A stretch of 64,000 nucleotides of DNA from a virus, in the IMG/VR virus record IMGVR_UViG_3300036715_000213, positions 1 through 64,000 of that record; one strand, given 5' to 3'. Made by a program: the position numbers and the translations under genes. Below are positions 20,339 to 28,559 of the stretch, in pieces (the first letter of the stretch is position 1; each line of letters starts with the position of its first letter). Below the pieces are notes generated by a model that worked only from the letters and a program-made list of their open reading frames with translations, was not told the DNA's origin and did no database searches.

Positions 20339-20917
20339 TTACTTGGTAGACTTTGGTTTACGGTCATCAGCTGAGTTACGGCGCCCTGCGCGGGGATCGT
20401 ATGCAGAATCCTTAGGAGCATCCGGCACTGTCTTTGCAGAGAGTACATTACCATCCTTATCCTTCTTTACTGAACCAGGAACAACGGCTTCTTCAACGGC
20501 TTCTTCTTGTACGCTGAACAAGTTAGATGCAATTTCAATACGGTGATTGTCAATAGCTACAGATAACTTATTAGACATGATTTCGTTAAACGAAGCGTCA
20601 ATATCAAGTGTCTTACCAGCAGAGATTGCATCAATGAGTTCTCTAACTTCTTCTGTCAAAGTAAACTCTTCTTTAATGATGGAGTGTGTATCTGCTCCAC
20701 CCATCTTTGCTCGAGCGCGAACTGCGTCAGGGGCATTAGCGTGAGTAGACATGATCTTACCAGTAGTCTTGTTCTTTACGTGGTACTTGGACTTCTTTGC
20801 GACTATAGGAGCATTTGAGTGTTGTGATACAAACTCACGCTCCGCTGCGTACCCCATTGCTGCAGCACTAGCTTCGTTGATTTCCTCTTCAGTTAGTTCG
20901 ATTAAATTCTTTGCCAT
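20339..20917 (-). CDS. Prohead core-like protein (gp67/68 position)
   Basis: A 192-residue acidic, helical protein one base from the portal gene, the position of T4 prohead core proteins gp67/gp68. The block LTEEVRELIDAISAGKTLDI followed by FNEIMSNKLSVAIDNHRIEI resembles helical segments of T4-like core proteins. The C-terminus (PRAGRRNSADDRKPKSTK) is basic and probably flexible. A role as minor scaffold or core component is likely but not shown by a specific motif. Confidence 0.65.
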   Translation of the reverse strand: MAKNLIELTEEEINEASAAAMGYAAEREFVSQHSNAPIVAKKSKYHVKNKTTGKIMSTHANAPDAVRARAKMGGADTHSIIKEEFTLTEEVRELIDAISAGKTLDIDASFNEIMSNKLSVAIDNHRIEIASNLFSVQEEAVEEAVVPGSVKKDKDGNVLSAKTVPDAPKDSAYDPRAGRRNSADDRKPKSTK

Positions 20918-20918
20918 T

Positions 20919-22637
20919 TTATTTTCCTGCCTTAGGTTTAGTTGGTGTTGGCTTCTTCATCTTATTTATACGTTCGCCATGCACTTCATCATTCTGGTCA
21001 AGCTTCTGTTGGTGCAACTCATCGCTTTGTTGCATCTCTTGGTCTTGGGCTTCTTGATCTTGTGCCATTTGATCTTGTTGCATTTGCAGCGCATCAACTG
21101 GATTACCATCAGCGTCAACTGTTGGTGTACCTGGAATAACTGGGTTAGCAGCAATACCTTCTTCAGCGATTTCCTCGGCAATTTCATCAATCTCTTCTTC
21201 GGTCATATTAAGGACATTACGTTGAATCCATGCCTTCGAGAAATACTTACCGGAGTACTGATCAACTTGTGCCAAAGCCCCGATCTTATTCTGTAGGATT
21301 TCCAAGTTCTTCAGTTCAGCAAAGTGATTGTCTTGGATAAAGTCGTAGCGGAGTTTTAACTTGATAGAATCCCAGTCTTGGAGACTAATAATGCCCTTTG
21401 CTACTAACTGTACCTTCAACAAATCGGTGAACAAGCTAGAGAACTTCATACGAAGCTTTCCAATAAACTTGCTAAACTTCAACTCGTCGCGAGTGATAGT
21501 CTGAGACTGTCCGAGTGTAAATCCGGATTCTTCTTTAGTGCGACTGTTTGGGACGTTCAACGATTGTTGAAGTTTCTTCTTGAAATACTCCAAGTCGTCA
21601 AGCTGGCTCATGTTTTGAGCGCCAGCTAATGTAGTAATTTCCGTACCCTTACCGCCTTCGCGACGTGGCATCCAGAAGTCTTCCATCATGGACATATGAC
21701 GTTTGCTGTCCGCAACTTCACCAGTGTGAGCATCATAAACAAGTTTGTTCTTAAACTTGTTCATCATGTCAGTAACGTATTGCTCAGCTTTGTGCTTTGG
21801 CAAGTTACCAACGTCAATGTAGAAAATACGACGTTCCGGGGCGCGAGTTAAACGATAGATAACTACCGCGTCCTCGATCATCCGGAGTTGGTTAGCTGGC
21901 TTGACCGCTTTGTCTAGGTGACCAACAACCATACCGTTATTGCCGTCAATGTTACCAGATGTACAGAGAACAACTGAATCCAAGGACATTTTAATACCTT
22001 GGATGTTTTGCTCTGTAATGCCCTTTTCATTGTAGATGTAATACTCGTCAATGGAGATAACAATGTCCAGACCTTGCTGGTTCTTACCTTTGTTGATTTG
22101 TTTTACACGTTTAATCTTACGTGGATCAATTAGACGAATTTCAGCGATACCTTCTTTTGTATTCTCTTTCTCAAACAAGATGTGAGCATACAAACGTCCG
22201 TCAACATACCATTGACGGAAGATGTCGTGACCCTTTTCGTTAAAGTCCAATACATTAAGCAGATTTTGAAATTCCTCTTGGAACTTCTTCTTGATGCCTG
22301 AAGGCGCTTGTAGTAGATCCAGTTGTAATTTAACTGGAAAGTCTTCTTGGTCAGTAACGATTGCTTCGTTAACGATATCCTCAATAGCCGAGTCAACCTC
22401 TTGAAATTTCGCAACGTTGCGATAGCGAGAGATTAACTCGTTTTCAGTCTTGACTTGGCCTTCAATATCAAACGTTAAACCATAATGTTGACCCATACTG
22501 CCCGTAGCAGTATCGACAACAATTGCGCCATTATCGCTCTGGGGAGCAATTATTGACGGTATTTGTTCTTGGTCACTAGTCTTTCGTTTAAACTGAAAGC
22601 CAAACAATTGTTGTAATAATGAATTAGCTGTTGACAT
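20919..22637 (-). CDS. 20: Portal protein gp20
   Basis: A 572-residue protein with T4 gp20 features: RYRNVAKFQEVDSAIEDIVN near residue 70, RLIDPRKIKRVKQI, RLTRAPERRIFYIDVGNLPK and the long stem helix MLNKFKNKLVYDAHTGEV region, then MSMMEDFWMPRREGG. Twelve copies form the DNA channel at the head vertex and dock terminase and neck. The C-terminus has a Gln/Asp/Met-rich tail (QMQQDQMAQDQEAQDQEMQQ) before a basic end, longer than in T4 (524 aa). A TATAAATA site near its end (20963-20970) may drive the following head genes. Confidence 0.96.
   Translation of the reverse strand: MSTANSLLQQLFGFQFKRKTSDQEQIPSIIAPQSDNGAIVVDTATGSMGQHYGLTFDIEGQVKTENELISRYRNVAKFQEVDSAIEDIVNEAIVTDQEDFPVKLQLDLLQAPSGIKKKFQEEFQNLLNVLDFNEKGHDIFRQWYVDGRLYAHILFEKENTKEGIAEIRLIDPRKIKRVKQINKGKNQQGLDIVISIDEYYIYNEKGITEQNIQGIKMSLDSVVLCTSGNIDGNNGMVVGHLDKAVKPANQLRMIEDAVVIYRLTRAPERRIFYIDVGNLPKHKAEQYVTDMMNKFKNKLVYDAHTGEVADSKRHMSMMEDFWMPRREGGKGTEITTLAGAQNMSQLDDLEYFKKKLQQSLNVPNSRTKEESGFTLGQSQTITRDELKFSKFIGKLRMKFSSLFTDLLKVQLVAKGIISLQDWDSIKLKLRYDFIQDNHFAELKNLEILQNKIGALAQVDQYSGKYFSKAWIQRNVLNMTEEEIDEIAEEIAEEGIAANPVIPGTPTVDADGNPVDALQMQQDQMAQDQEAQDQEMQQSDELHQQKLDQNDEVHGERINKMKKPTPTKPKAGK
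20963..20970 (-). promoter_or_regulatory. Late promoter candidate (TATAAATA) inside the end of gene 20
   Basis: An exact T4 late-promoter box on the minus strand, predicted to start RNA near 20957, about 40 bases before the gp67/68-position gene. It lies within coding sequence, so chance is possible. Confidence 0.5.
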
Positions 22638-22644
22638 TTAAGCC

Positions 22645-23190
22645 TTAAGCGATTTGAGCGCCTGCGGCACCTTCTGATAAGAAATAGTTGTAGTCAAACG
22701 TTACAGAGAAAGTACCGATCTGATTGTTTGTCTCCCAATCCAATGCAATGTTACCAACTTCAGTTGGGAATGCATCAATAAATGTATAAGTCTTAACAAC
22801 ACGGTCGTTACGGTCCAGCGCGCTAACTTGCAAATCTGCTTGATATACTGAAGGAAGCAAAGCACCACCAGTTGTAGCAGCATTTTGCATTGTGTCGATC
22901 CATGCTTCAAAAGCATTACGAACCACAAAGTCAGTGTCAGTGTAAACTTCGATTGTCCATGGTTGGAATTCACGTTCACCAGCAAACTTGACTGGACGTC
23001 CACGAAACGCAACTTGAATTGGAGATAAGCTGGAAGCTGGTAGAGAAGAAGACTTAGCTAAGAACTGAGTCTTTTGTCCAGCAAGCGCCCCACCCGGGAT
23101 TGCACTTGGGAATACGATTGAGCATTGGAACTGATTTGGGCGGAATCCACCAGAAATCATTTGTGCTTTGAAATCACTAATACTTGACAT
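22645..23190 (-). CDS. 19: Tail tube protein gp19
   Basis: The 181-residue protein matches T4 gp19 (163 aa) in plan: FRPNQFQCSIVFPSAIPGG, SLPASSLSPIQVAFRGRPVK, FAGEREFQPWTIEVYTDTDF, RNAFEAWIDTMQNA and the final beta strands TFIDAFPTEVGNIALDWETN, GTFSVTFDYNYF. Hexameric rings of gp19 stack into the inner tail tube. It sits between sheath 18 and portal 20 as in T4, with a CATAAATA promoter-like box in the gap upstream. Confidence 0.95.
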   Translation of the reverse strand: MSSISDFKAQMISGGFRPNQFQCSIVFPSAIPGGALAGQKTQFLAKSSSLPASSLSPIQVAFRGRPVKFAGEREFQPWTIEVYTDTDFVVRNAFEAWIDTMQNAATTGGALLPSVYQADLQVSALDRNDRVVKTYTFIDAFPTEVGNIALDWETNNQIGTFSVTFDYNYFLSEGAAGAQIA

Positions 23191-23214
23191 TTTTATTATC
23201 CTTATTGGTTGAAT

Positions 23215-23222
23215 TATTTATG
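23215..23222 (-). promoter_or_regulatory. Late promoter candidate (CATAAATA) upstream of gene 19
   Basis: One base from the T4 late consensus, in a 52-base intergenic gap and 25 bases before the gene 19 start, giving an RNA start about 20 bases upstream of the ATG. Confidence 0.5.
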
Positions 23223-23242
23223 AGGCATCTCAGCCCCATTAA

Positions 23243-25411
23243 TTATGCGTTTGCTTTACCCGCAATTTCAGTAAAAGCTACACCAGTACGAGTAGCGATG
23301 AAATTCAACTGAATAAAGTTGATCGAACGGTTTGGCTTTAAGTAAATATCAGCTACAAAACGGTTTGTATCAATAACTTCACCGGTGTTGTTTGATTCGT
23401 CGCAAACAACCAAGAAGTCTGTCAAACCACGACGTCCACGTACATCACGCAAAAACGGTGTTACCATACCTACGAACTGTGCACGTGTAAATCCATCGTT
23501 AAACTCAAACAATTGGAACTTGGATGCAGTAGCGATTGCCTTTTCCAGCACAATAAACAAACGGCGTACATTAATACGATCGAATGCACTTGGCTTAGCC
23601 AAGGCTGTCTTGTCACCGTACAGAACAACACCTTGTCCTGGGAATGCTACAACAGGGTTAATACCGCTCTTGTACAGGTTATCACGGTCAGTACGCTTTG
23701 GAGAGAAAGCCAACTTAACAGTGTTCTTAATCTGACCGCGGTTGAAACCAGCTGGAGAGAACCAAGGATCATCAGTGTTGTCAGTACGAGCGCACAAACC
23801 AGCAACATCACCATTTAATGGAACCCAACGGTATTGGTCATTATACTTGTCGTATTGGTATTTGTAACCGCTATCAATAACACCGTATGAACTAGATGTA
23901 ATCAGTGCGCGATATGCAAGGATTGCAGTAGTAATGCTGCTATCGTTACCAATCAGTGGAGCTCCTGATGTAATGTTCTGTGGAGACACAAAAGCGATAC
24001 AGTCCTTACGAACTTCTGCAATGTTCTGGATAACATAGTTAGCCAAAGTTGCATCTGCTGGACCAACAGCAATCAGGTTAACGTCATACTGCTCGTCATT
24101 GTTGAACAAGTCAAATGCCAGCATCTTTTGTGCGTTAGTTGATGTGAAGTGGTCAACACCAGCAACCAAATCGTTCGTAACTGCGCCAGCAGCCTTGAAA
24201 CCTGCGGCTGTAACTGCTACGGCTGCATTAGCTGCCAAAGTAACCGCAGTTGCGCTTGTGAATGTCGCCACAGTACCAATCAAGGCACCTGTAAGATTGT
24301 ACAGCTTACGACCTACATCAGATGATGCGAATGCTGTACCAACACCAGTAATAGTTGCTGCACTAGTTGTGCAAGTAATTGTACCAGTTTGTGCGGTAAT
24401 CAGCGACTTGTATGTACCAGCAACAAGGTCAGTACTCCAACTCAATTCGCCAACTACAGCAGTCAATTGAACTGTATCATCAGTCCACAAAACATACTTG
24501 GAATTGTTGTTAATCACGTTTTTGTAGTAAGCCGATGTACCGTCTTCCTTACGTGTATTAGCCGCCTTGGAAATATATGGGTAAATTTCCAGAATACCAC
24601 CAGCGGTACCAGTCCAGCGACCAGCTTGGTCAATAACTACAACGTGCATTTCGTCGTTAGATGCGCCAACTTGTGCTGCGTCCGTAGATGTACCAGGAGC
24701 ACCGCTAAACAGATCTTTGTAGGCCCATGTAGCGTAAGAACTTGCGTCTGCCATCGAAACACGTAGCGAGTTACCAAGAGTACCTGGATACTTTGCAGCC
24801 CACTCACCAATAACGCCTTGACCACTGCTATAATTATTCGCATAATCAGAGTCGTTGTTAATCTTAATACCGCCTTGAGCGGTTACAACAGTACCGATAA
24901 CGGCAGGAGTTGTGTTTGTACCAGAAACAGTAACTACTGGAACTGTATCGTAACCAGTACCAGCGTTAGTGATAACGATACCAGTAATAATACCGCTAGC
25001 AACAGTAGCAGTAGCAGTAGCTTGAATACCACCGGTAGTTGTTGGGGCTGGAATATTAACTGTTACAGTACCAACGTAAACTGTACCACCGGAAGTTACT
25101 GGAATAGATGTGATAGAACCAGTAGTGTTGGAAACTGCATTACGCTGGTTAGTAGTATCGCTACGAACAACCAACAGGTTATTAGAATAAGCTAGAAAGT
25201 TTGCTGCATTAATCCATCCAGCTGCATTAGATGCGTTTGGCTTACCAAAACGGCTTGCGAGTGTATTTTCCGACTCAACTGTGGTAACGTCCATAACTGG
25301 ACCCCATGCTGCATCAATAACGGCGGCACCCACCGATGTTGAAACTGCTGGGATTACGTTGGTTAGGTCCTTTTCAGATACTGTAACTGATGGAGAAAGT
25401 GCGATTGCCAT
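23243..25411 (-). CDS. 18: Tail sheath protein gp18
   Basis: A 722-residue contractile sheath protein. Typical blocks are MAIALSPSVTVSEKDLTNVI at the start, AAVIDAAWGPVMDVTTVESE, the late NDGFTRAQFVGMVTPFLRDV and GRRGLTDFLVVCDESNNTGE, then RFVADIYLKPNRSINFIQLN. The last two segments are the conserved core handshake region. Residues ~90-175 are a Gly/Thr/Val-rich insertion (VTITNAGTGYDTVPVVTVSG style) that T4 gp18 (659 aa) lacks and that resembles repeats in two other tail proteins here. Monomers form helical rings around gp19 and contract on infection. Confidence 0.95.
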   Translation of the reverse strand: MAIALSPSVTVSEKDLTNVIPAVSTSVGAAVIDAAWGPVMDVTTVESENTLASRFGKPNASNAAGWINAANFLAYSNNLLVVRSDTTNQRNAVSNTTGSITSIPVTSGGTVYVGTVTVNIPAPTTTGGIQATATATVASGIITGIVITNAGTGYDTVPVVTVSGTNTTPAVIGTVVTAQGGIKINNDSDYANNYSSGQGVIGEWAAKYPGTLGNSLRVSMADASSYATWAYKDLFSGAPGTSTDAAQVGASNDEMHVVVIDQAGRWTGTAGGILEIYPYISKAANTRKEDGTSAYYKNVINNNSKYVLWTDDTVQLTAVVGELSWSTDLVAGTYKSLITAQTGTITCTTSAATITGVGTAFASSDVGRKLYNLTGALIGTVATFTSATAVTLAANAAVAVTAAGFKAAGAVTNDLVAGVDHFTSTNAQKMLAFDLFNNDEQYDVNLIAVGPADATLANYVIQNIAEVRKDCIAFVSPQNITSGAPLIGNDSSITTAILAYRALITSSSYGVIDSGYKYQYDKYNDQYRWVPLNGDVAGLCARTDNTDDPWFSPAGFNRGQIKNTVKLAFSPKRTDRDNLYKSGINPVVAFPGQGVVLYGDKTALAKPSAFDRINVRRLFIVLEKAIATASKFQLFEFNDGFTRAQFVGMVTPFLRDVRGRRGLTDFLVVCDESNNTGEVIDTNRFVADIYLKPNRSINFIQLNFIATRTGVAFTEIAGKANA

Positions 25412-25473
25412 TGATGTTCCTTATTATGAAATTATTATTTGGTGTCACTGATGTATTTAGTGAAATTATAGTT

Positions 25474-27084
25474 TTAGAAGTTTAGTAGTTCATCCGCTTC
25501 ACGCTCTGTTCCATCCGAGAACCATCCAGTTGGGAGTTGTTCTAATTCAATAGATTCCATGCGACTCGCATATATTTCCTTACGCAAGTCAATGTCAATC
25601 AAGTCCTTAAAGTAAGCCTGAGTAGTTAACCATCCAAACAATACAAGGGTCATAGCTAAATCGTCGTGATATCCTTCGTCAGCAGCATAGCTGTCTTTTA
25701 CTTGGATAAACGTTGAAAGCTCGGAAATCATGTCGTTATCATGAATTTCCAGTTTGTTTTCTTCAATAATCGCTTTAATATTGGAGCATCCAATACGTTT
25801 TGTACGTTTATCCGTATTTACGCCTAATTGTAACGATTGTTGACTAAAGCCAGCAGTAATAGCCTGACCCTTGCTTCCGCGAGTAACAAAGAGGATGTTT
25901 TCGTATTCAAGTTCGTGATACATGATATGCGGGACTTGCTCAGTCGCATTAATTTCAAACAACAGATACGCATTGTTGTAATCGCGGGCGACCTTGTGAA
26001 TGATATTTGGGAATAGCATTGGGGAAACTTTATTGTTTCGATACTTACCAACTAAGCGATATGGTATCACGGATGCGTCAATAATTGAGAACGTCGAGTA
26101 GTCTCCTCCCACACCCTTTGCTGTATCAATGGTCATAACATAAGAATGGTCCTTTGTCCCTAGTTCCTTGTTACCCTTAATTGGCTTTTCGTAAATGTCC
26201 AATCCATCCTTGCTGAAGATAATCGGCTTTCCAAACATCTTCGCGATTGTGTCCGCAGCGATAAGAGTTGCGCTTGAACCCAAGAATGAGCACAAAACCT
26301 CTTGGTTAAACTTGAGTTCACCCAATAATGACTTCTGTTTGTTTGCCCATACGTCATCGCGATCAGGGTGTTCGCTGTAATGTACATCAACTGGCTTGAA
26401 TTCGTTTACGCCAGTAAGAGCTTCATTCCAGAACTTCCAGAAGTGATTGTAACCCAAAGGAGTCGATGTGAGTACAATCTTAGTTGTCTTACCTGCAGAA
26501 ATTGTTGGATATGTGGAAGTAAAGAACTCTTCTGCTACGTTGTTTGGGATAATCGCTGCTTCGTCAACGTACAAGAAGTTAACCGATTTACCACGAATAC
26601 CGCTAGAGCTAGTTGCACCAGTGAAAACTTTGGAACCGTTCTCCAGTTTAATGTCACCCTTGTTCCATGTCTTTACACCTTGTTGCAAAAAGAATGGAAC
26701 GTACTCGTACATCAATTGGAAACGACTCATAATTTCACGAGCTGCTGCTCCCTTGTTAGCTAGAATAGCAACAGTCTTGGATGCATTAAACAAACAATAC
26801 CAAAGGATGTAAGCCGCTACTGTCTGGGTCTTTCCCATCTGACGCGGCATCTTCGCGATAACACGACGCTCATCTTCCAGCGAACGGATAAAGCGAACTT
26901 GATATCCGTACAGTTCAAATGGAACTAAACCATGATCTAGAGAAACAATCTTACAATGCTTTGTGATAAAGTAGACAGGATCTTGTTTACACTTGACGTA
27001 TTCGTTCAGCTCTTCCTCAGTGTATCCAATTGGATTACCGACACCTTTTAACTGGGGATTCCCTAGGTAATAAACATGAGACAT
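25474..27084 (-). CDS. 17: Terminase large subunit gp17
   Basis: A 536-residue packaging motor. The ATPase domain has the Walker A-like RQMGKT (residues 81-86), Walker B FLYVDEAAII near residue 173, and the coupling motif LTSTPLG around 205. The nuclease domain shows the Asp in MTIDTAKGVGGDYS, LLFEINATEQ and the Asp pair of DEGYHDDLAMTL. It is shorter than T4 gp17 (610 aa). It binds the portal, cuts concatemers and pumps DNA. The small subunit (T4 gp16) is not found next to it in this window. Confidence 0.97.
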   Translation of the reverse strand: MSHVYYLGNPQLKGVGNPIGYTEEELNEYVKCKQDPVYFITKHCKIVSLDHGLVPFELYGYQVRFIRSLEDERRVIAKMPRQMGKTQTVAAYILWYCLFNASKTVAILANKGAAAREIMSRFQLMYEYVPFFLQQGVKTWNKGDIKLENGSKVFTGATSSSGIRGKSVNFLYVDEAAIIPNNVAEEFFTSTYPTISAGKTTKIVLTSTPLGYNHFWKFWNEALTGVNEFKPVDVHYSEHPDRDDVWANKQKSLLGELKFNQEVLCSFLGSSATLIAADTIAKMFGKPIIFSKDGLDIYEKPIKGNKELGTKDHSYVMTIDTAKGVGGDYSTFSIIDASVIPYRLVGKYRNNKVSPMLFPNIIHKVARDYNNAYLLFEINATEQVPHIMYHELEYENILFVTRGSKGQAITAGFSQQSLQLGVNTDKRTKRIGCSNIKAIIEENKLEIHDNDMISELSTFIQVKDSYAADEGYHDDLAMTLVLFGWLTTQAYFKDLIDIDLRKEIYASRMESIELEQLPTGWFSDGTEREADELLNF

Positions 27085-27108
27085 TAAACATAATCCTTGT
27101 TAGTAAAT

Positions 27109-27834
27109 TCATGGAGTCCAGGTGTCAATTGTGATATTGCCAGTAGTTTGATTACCAACAGCGTGATATTTCAGTTCGCCTTGCCCCAGAGTCTTAGTAT
27201 CAACATCAGCCTGCACATCAGTAATTATCTTACCAGTTTTGACTGGTCCGTATAGATTAATCTTAGCAGTGAAGTTGTAGGTATGTGTTACAAAACGACG
27301 TGTCTGGAAGTCACCTTCGTAGTCATCTTGTACAGTAACACCGTTCAGGATGATTGGGACGTCCTGTTTGATGTTCATTTCCGGAATCGCATTGAGATTC
27401 AGATTGTACTCGGGAGCAAACAGTGGAAGGATCTGTTCCAGAATAGCTAGTCCATCTTCAGTACCCTTTGTCTGGGTATAGAGTTGAATGTCCAAATTGT
27501 AAGGAACTGGTGCGTATGTTGACGTTAGAGTTCCGTCATTGGCAAAGCACTTGATAATGTTGTTACGGTTTACCATGCGTTGCGGATCATAGTTGTATCC
27601 AGTAATCTCAAATCCCATGCGTGGGAGTGTAGTGTAGACTTCGTTAGTCAGCTCCGGATCTTGATCAACACGGACATGCCATTTTTCTTTAGGTGCGTAA
27701 GCTAAAGGTACTTTTACTAGCTGCGCAGTCGCTCCAGTAGAGTCAGCACGAATAATTTGAATGTTACTGAATAGTGTTCCAAAGCCGATGATCGTCTTTT
27801 TAATCAACCCATTATAAAATGGTACCTCAAACAT
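27109..27834 (-). CDS. 15: Tail sheath stabiliser/terminator gp15
   Basis: A 241-residue protein matching T4 gp15 (272 aa): MFEVPFYNGLIKKTIIGFGT, LFSNIQIIRADS, LVKVPLAYAPKEKWHVRVDQ, LPRMGFEITGYNYD, NIIKCFANDG and LEQILPLFAPEYNLNLN. Gp15 caps the last sheath ring and joins the tail to the neck. The order 14, 15, (16 missing), 17 follows T4. Its ATG overlaps the end of a 17-codon leader ORF. Confidence 0.93.
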   Translation of the reverse strand: MFEVPFYNGLIKKTIIGFGTLFSNIQIIRADSTGATAQLVKVPLAYAPKEKWHVRVDQDPELTNEVYTTLPRMGFEITGYNYDPQRMVNRNNIIKCFANDGTLTSTYAPVPYNLDIQLYTQTKGTEDGLAILEQILPLFAPEYNLNLNAIPEMNIKQDVPIILNGVTVQDDYEGDFQTRRFVTHTYNFTAKINLYGPVKTGKIITDVQADVDTKTLGQGELKYHAVGNQTTGNITIDTWTP

Positions 27835-27880
27835 ATTTCGTACCTACTTTTTTACAATTATCAAAATGAAACCTTTTCAT
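27827..27880 (-). CDS. 17-codon leader ORF upstream of gene 15
   Basis: MKRFHFDNCKKVGTKYV, preceded by AAGGAAAGGCGG and ending across the gene 15 ATG. It may be a translated leader that delivers ribosomes to gene 15. No homology is recognised, and it could be chance. Confidence 0.3.
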   Translation of the reverse strand: MKRFHFDNCKKVGTKYV

Positions 27881-27905
27881 ATTACCGCCTTTCCTTTTTA
27901 AGAGT

Positions 27906-28559
27906 TCAGAGATTACCAAAAGGATTACCCGGGTTGAAGAAGTGATCAGATTTCTTAGCTTTAAACTTCTCATTATCGCCAAAACTGTTTGCAGTATCGG
28001 CACTTGGGTTAATAACTGGATCGTGGCTCTTTAGTGATTCAAACACGTCAATATCCGATACGCCAGTATTAATCATTTCTGACGAGTAGCGGAATGTTTC
28101 TACGTTCAATTGATACACGTATAGTTGACCTGCTTGATAGAATGGAGTTTGATGCTGTACAAAAGTAACCTCAAACAATCCACCAGTCATTGGAAAGTAA
28201 ATCAAGTCACCCTCAGATGGACGATTTGGTAGCTGCCCGTCATTGTATTGTCCACATAGTTTTGACCATTCGCGACGGGCGACTGTTAGGGTTGCTGACT
28301 GTTCCATCTGCAGACCGAATTTGGATGCGAACGCTTGCTGTCCTTCAAATCCACCATCACTATTTTCCATATACATTGGAATTGGATAAGCACTCTTGAA
28401 TTGGCTTAGGCGATCTTCACCAAGTAATTTATCTAGAGCAACTAGCTTTCGCGGCATGTAGAAGAAGTCACATGCGTACATGCGGATCGCTTCAGTAATG
28501 AGCGATTCAATAACCAGATTTTGATTATTTGATACTGATGGGTGAAGTCTTAATGTCAT
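27906..28559 (-). CDS. 14: Neck protein gp14
   Basis: The 217-residue protein resembles T4 gp14 (256 aa): ACDFFYMPRKLVALDKLLGE, RLSQFKSAYPIPMYMENSDG, GFEGQQAFASKFGLQMEQSA, TLTVARREW and EGDLIYFPMTGGLFEVTFVQ. It forms part of the head-tail connector that closes the portal after packaging. The ATGA overlap with the upstream 1443-residue fibre gene (28556-28559) couples the two, and a TATAAATA box lies 53 bases upstream. Confidence 0.93.
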   Translation of the reverse strand: MTLRLHPSVSNNQNLVIESLITEAIRMYACDFFYMPRKLVALDKLLGEDRLSQFKSAYPIPMYMENSDGGFEGQQAFASKFGLQMEQSATLTVARREWSKLCGQYNDGQLPNRPSEGDLIYFPMTGGLFEVTFVQHQTPFYQAGQLYVYQLNVETFRYSSEMINTGVSDIDVFESLKSHDPVINPSADTANSFGDNEKFKAKKSDHFFNPGNPFGNL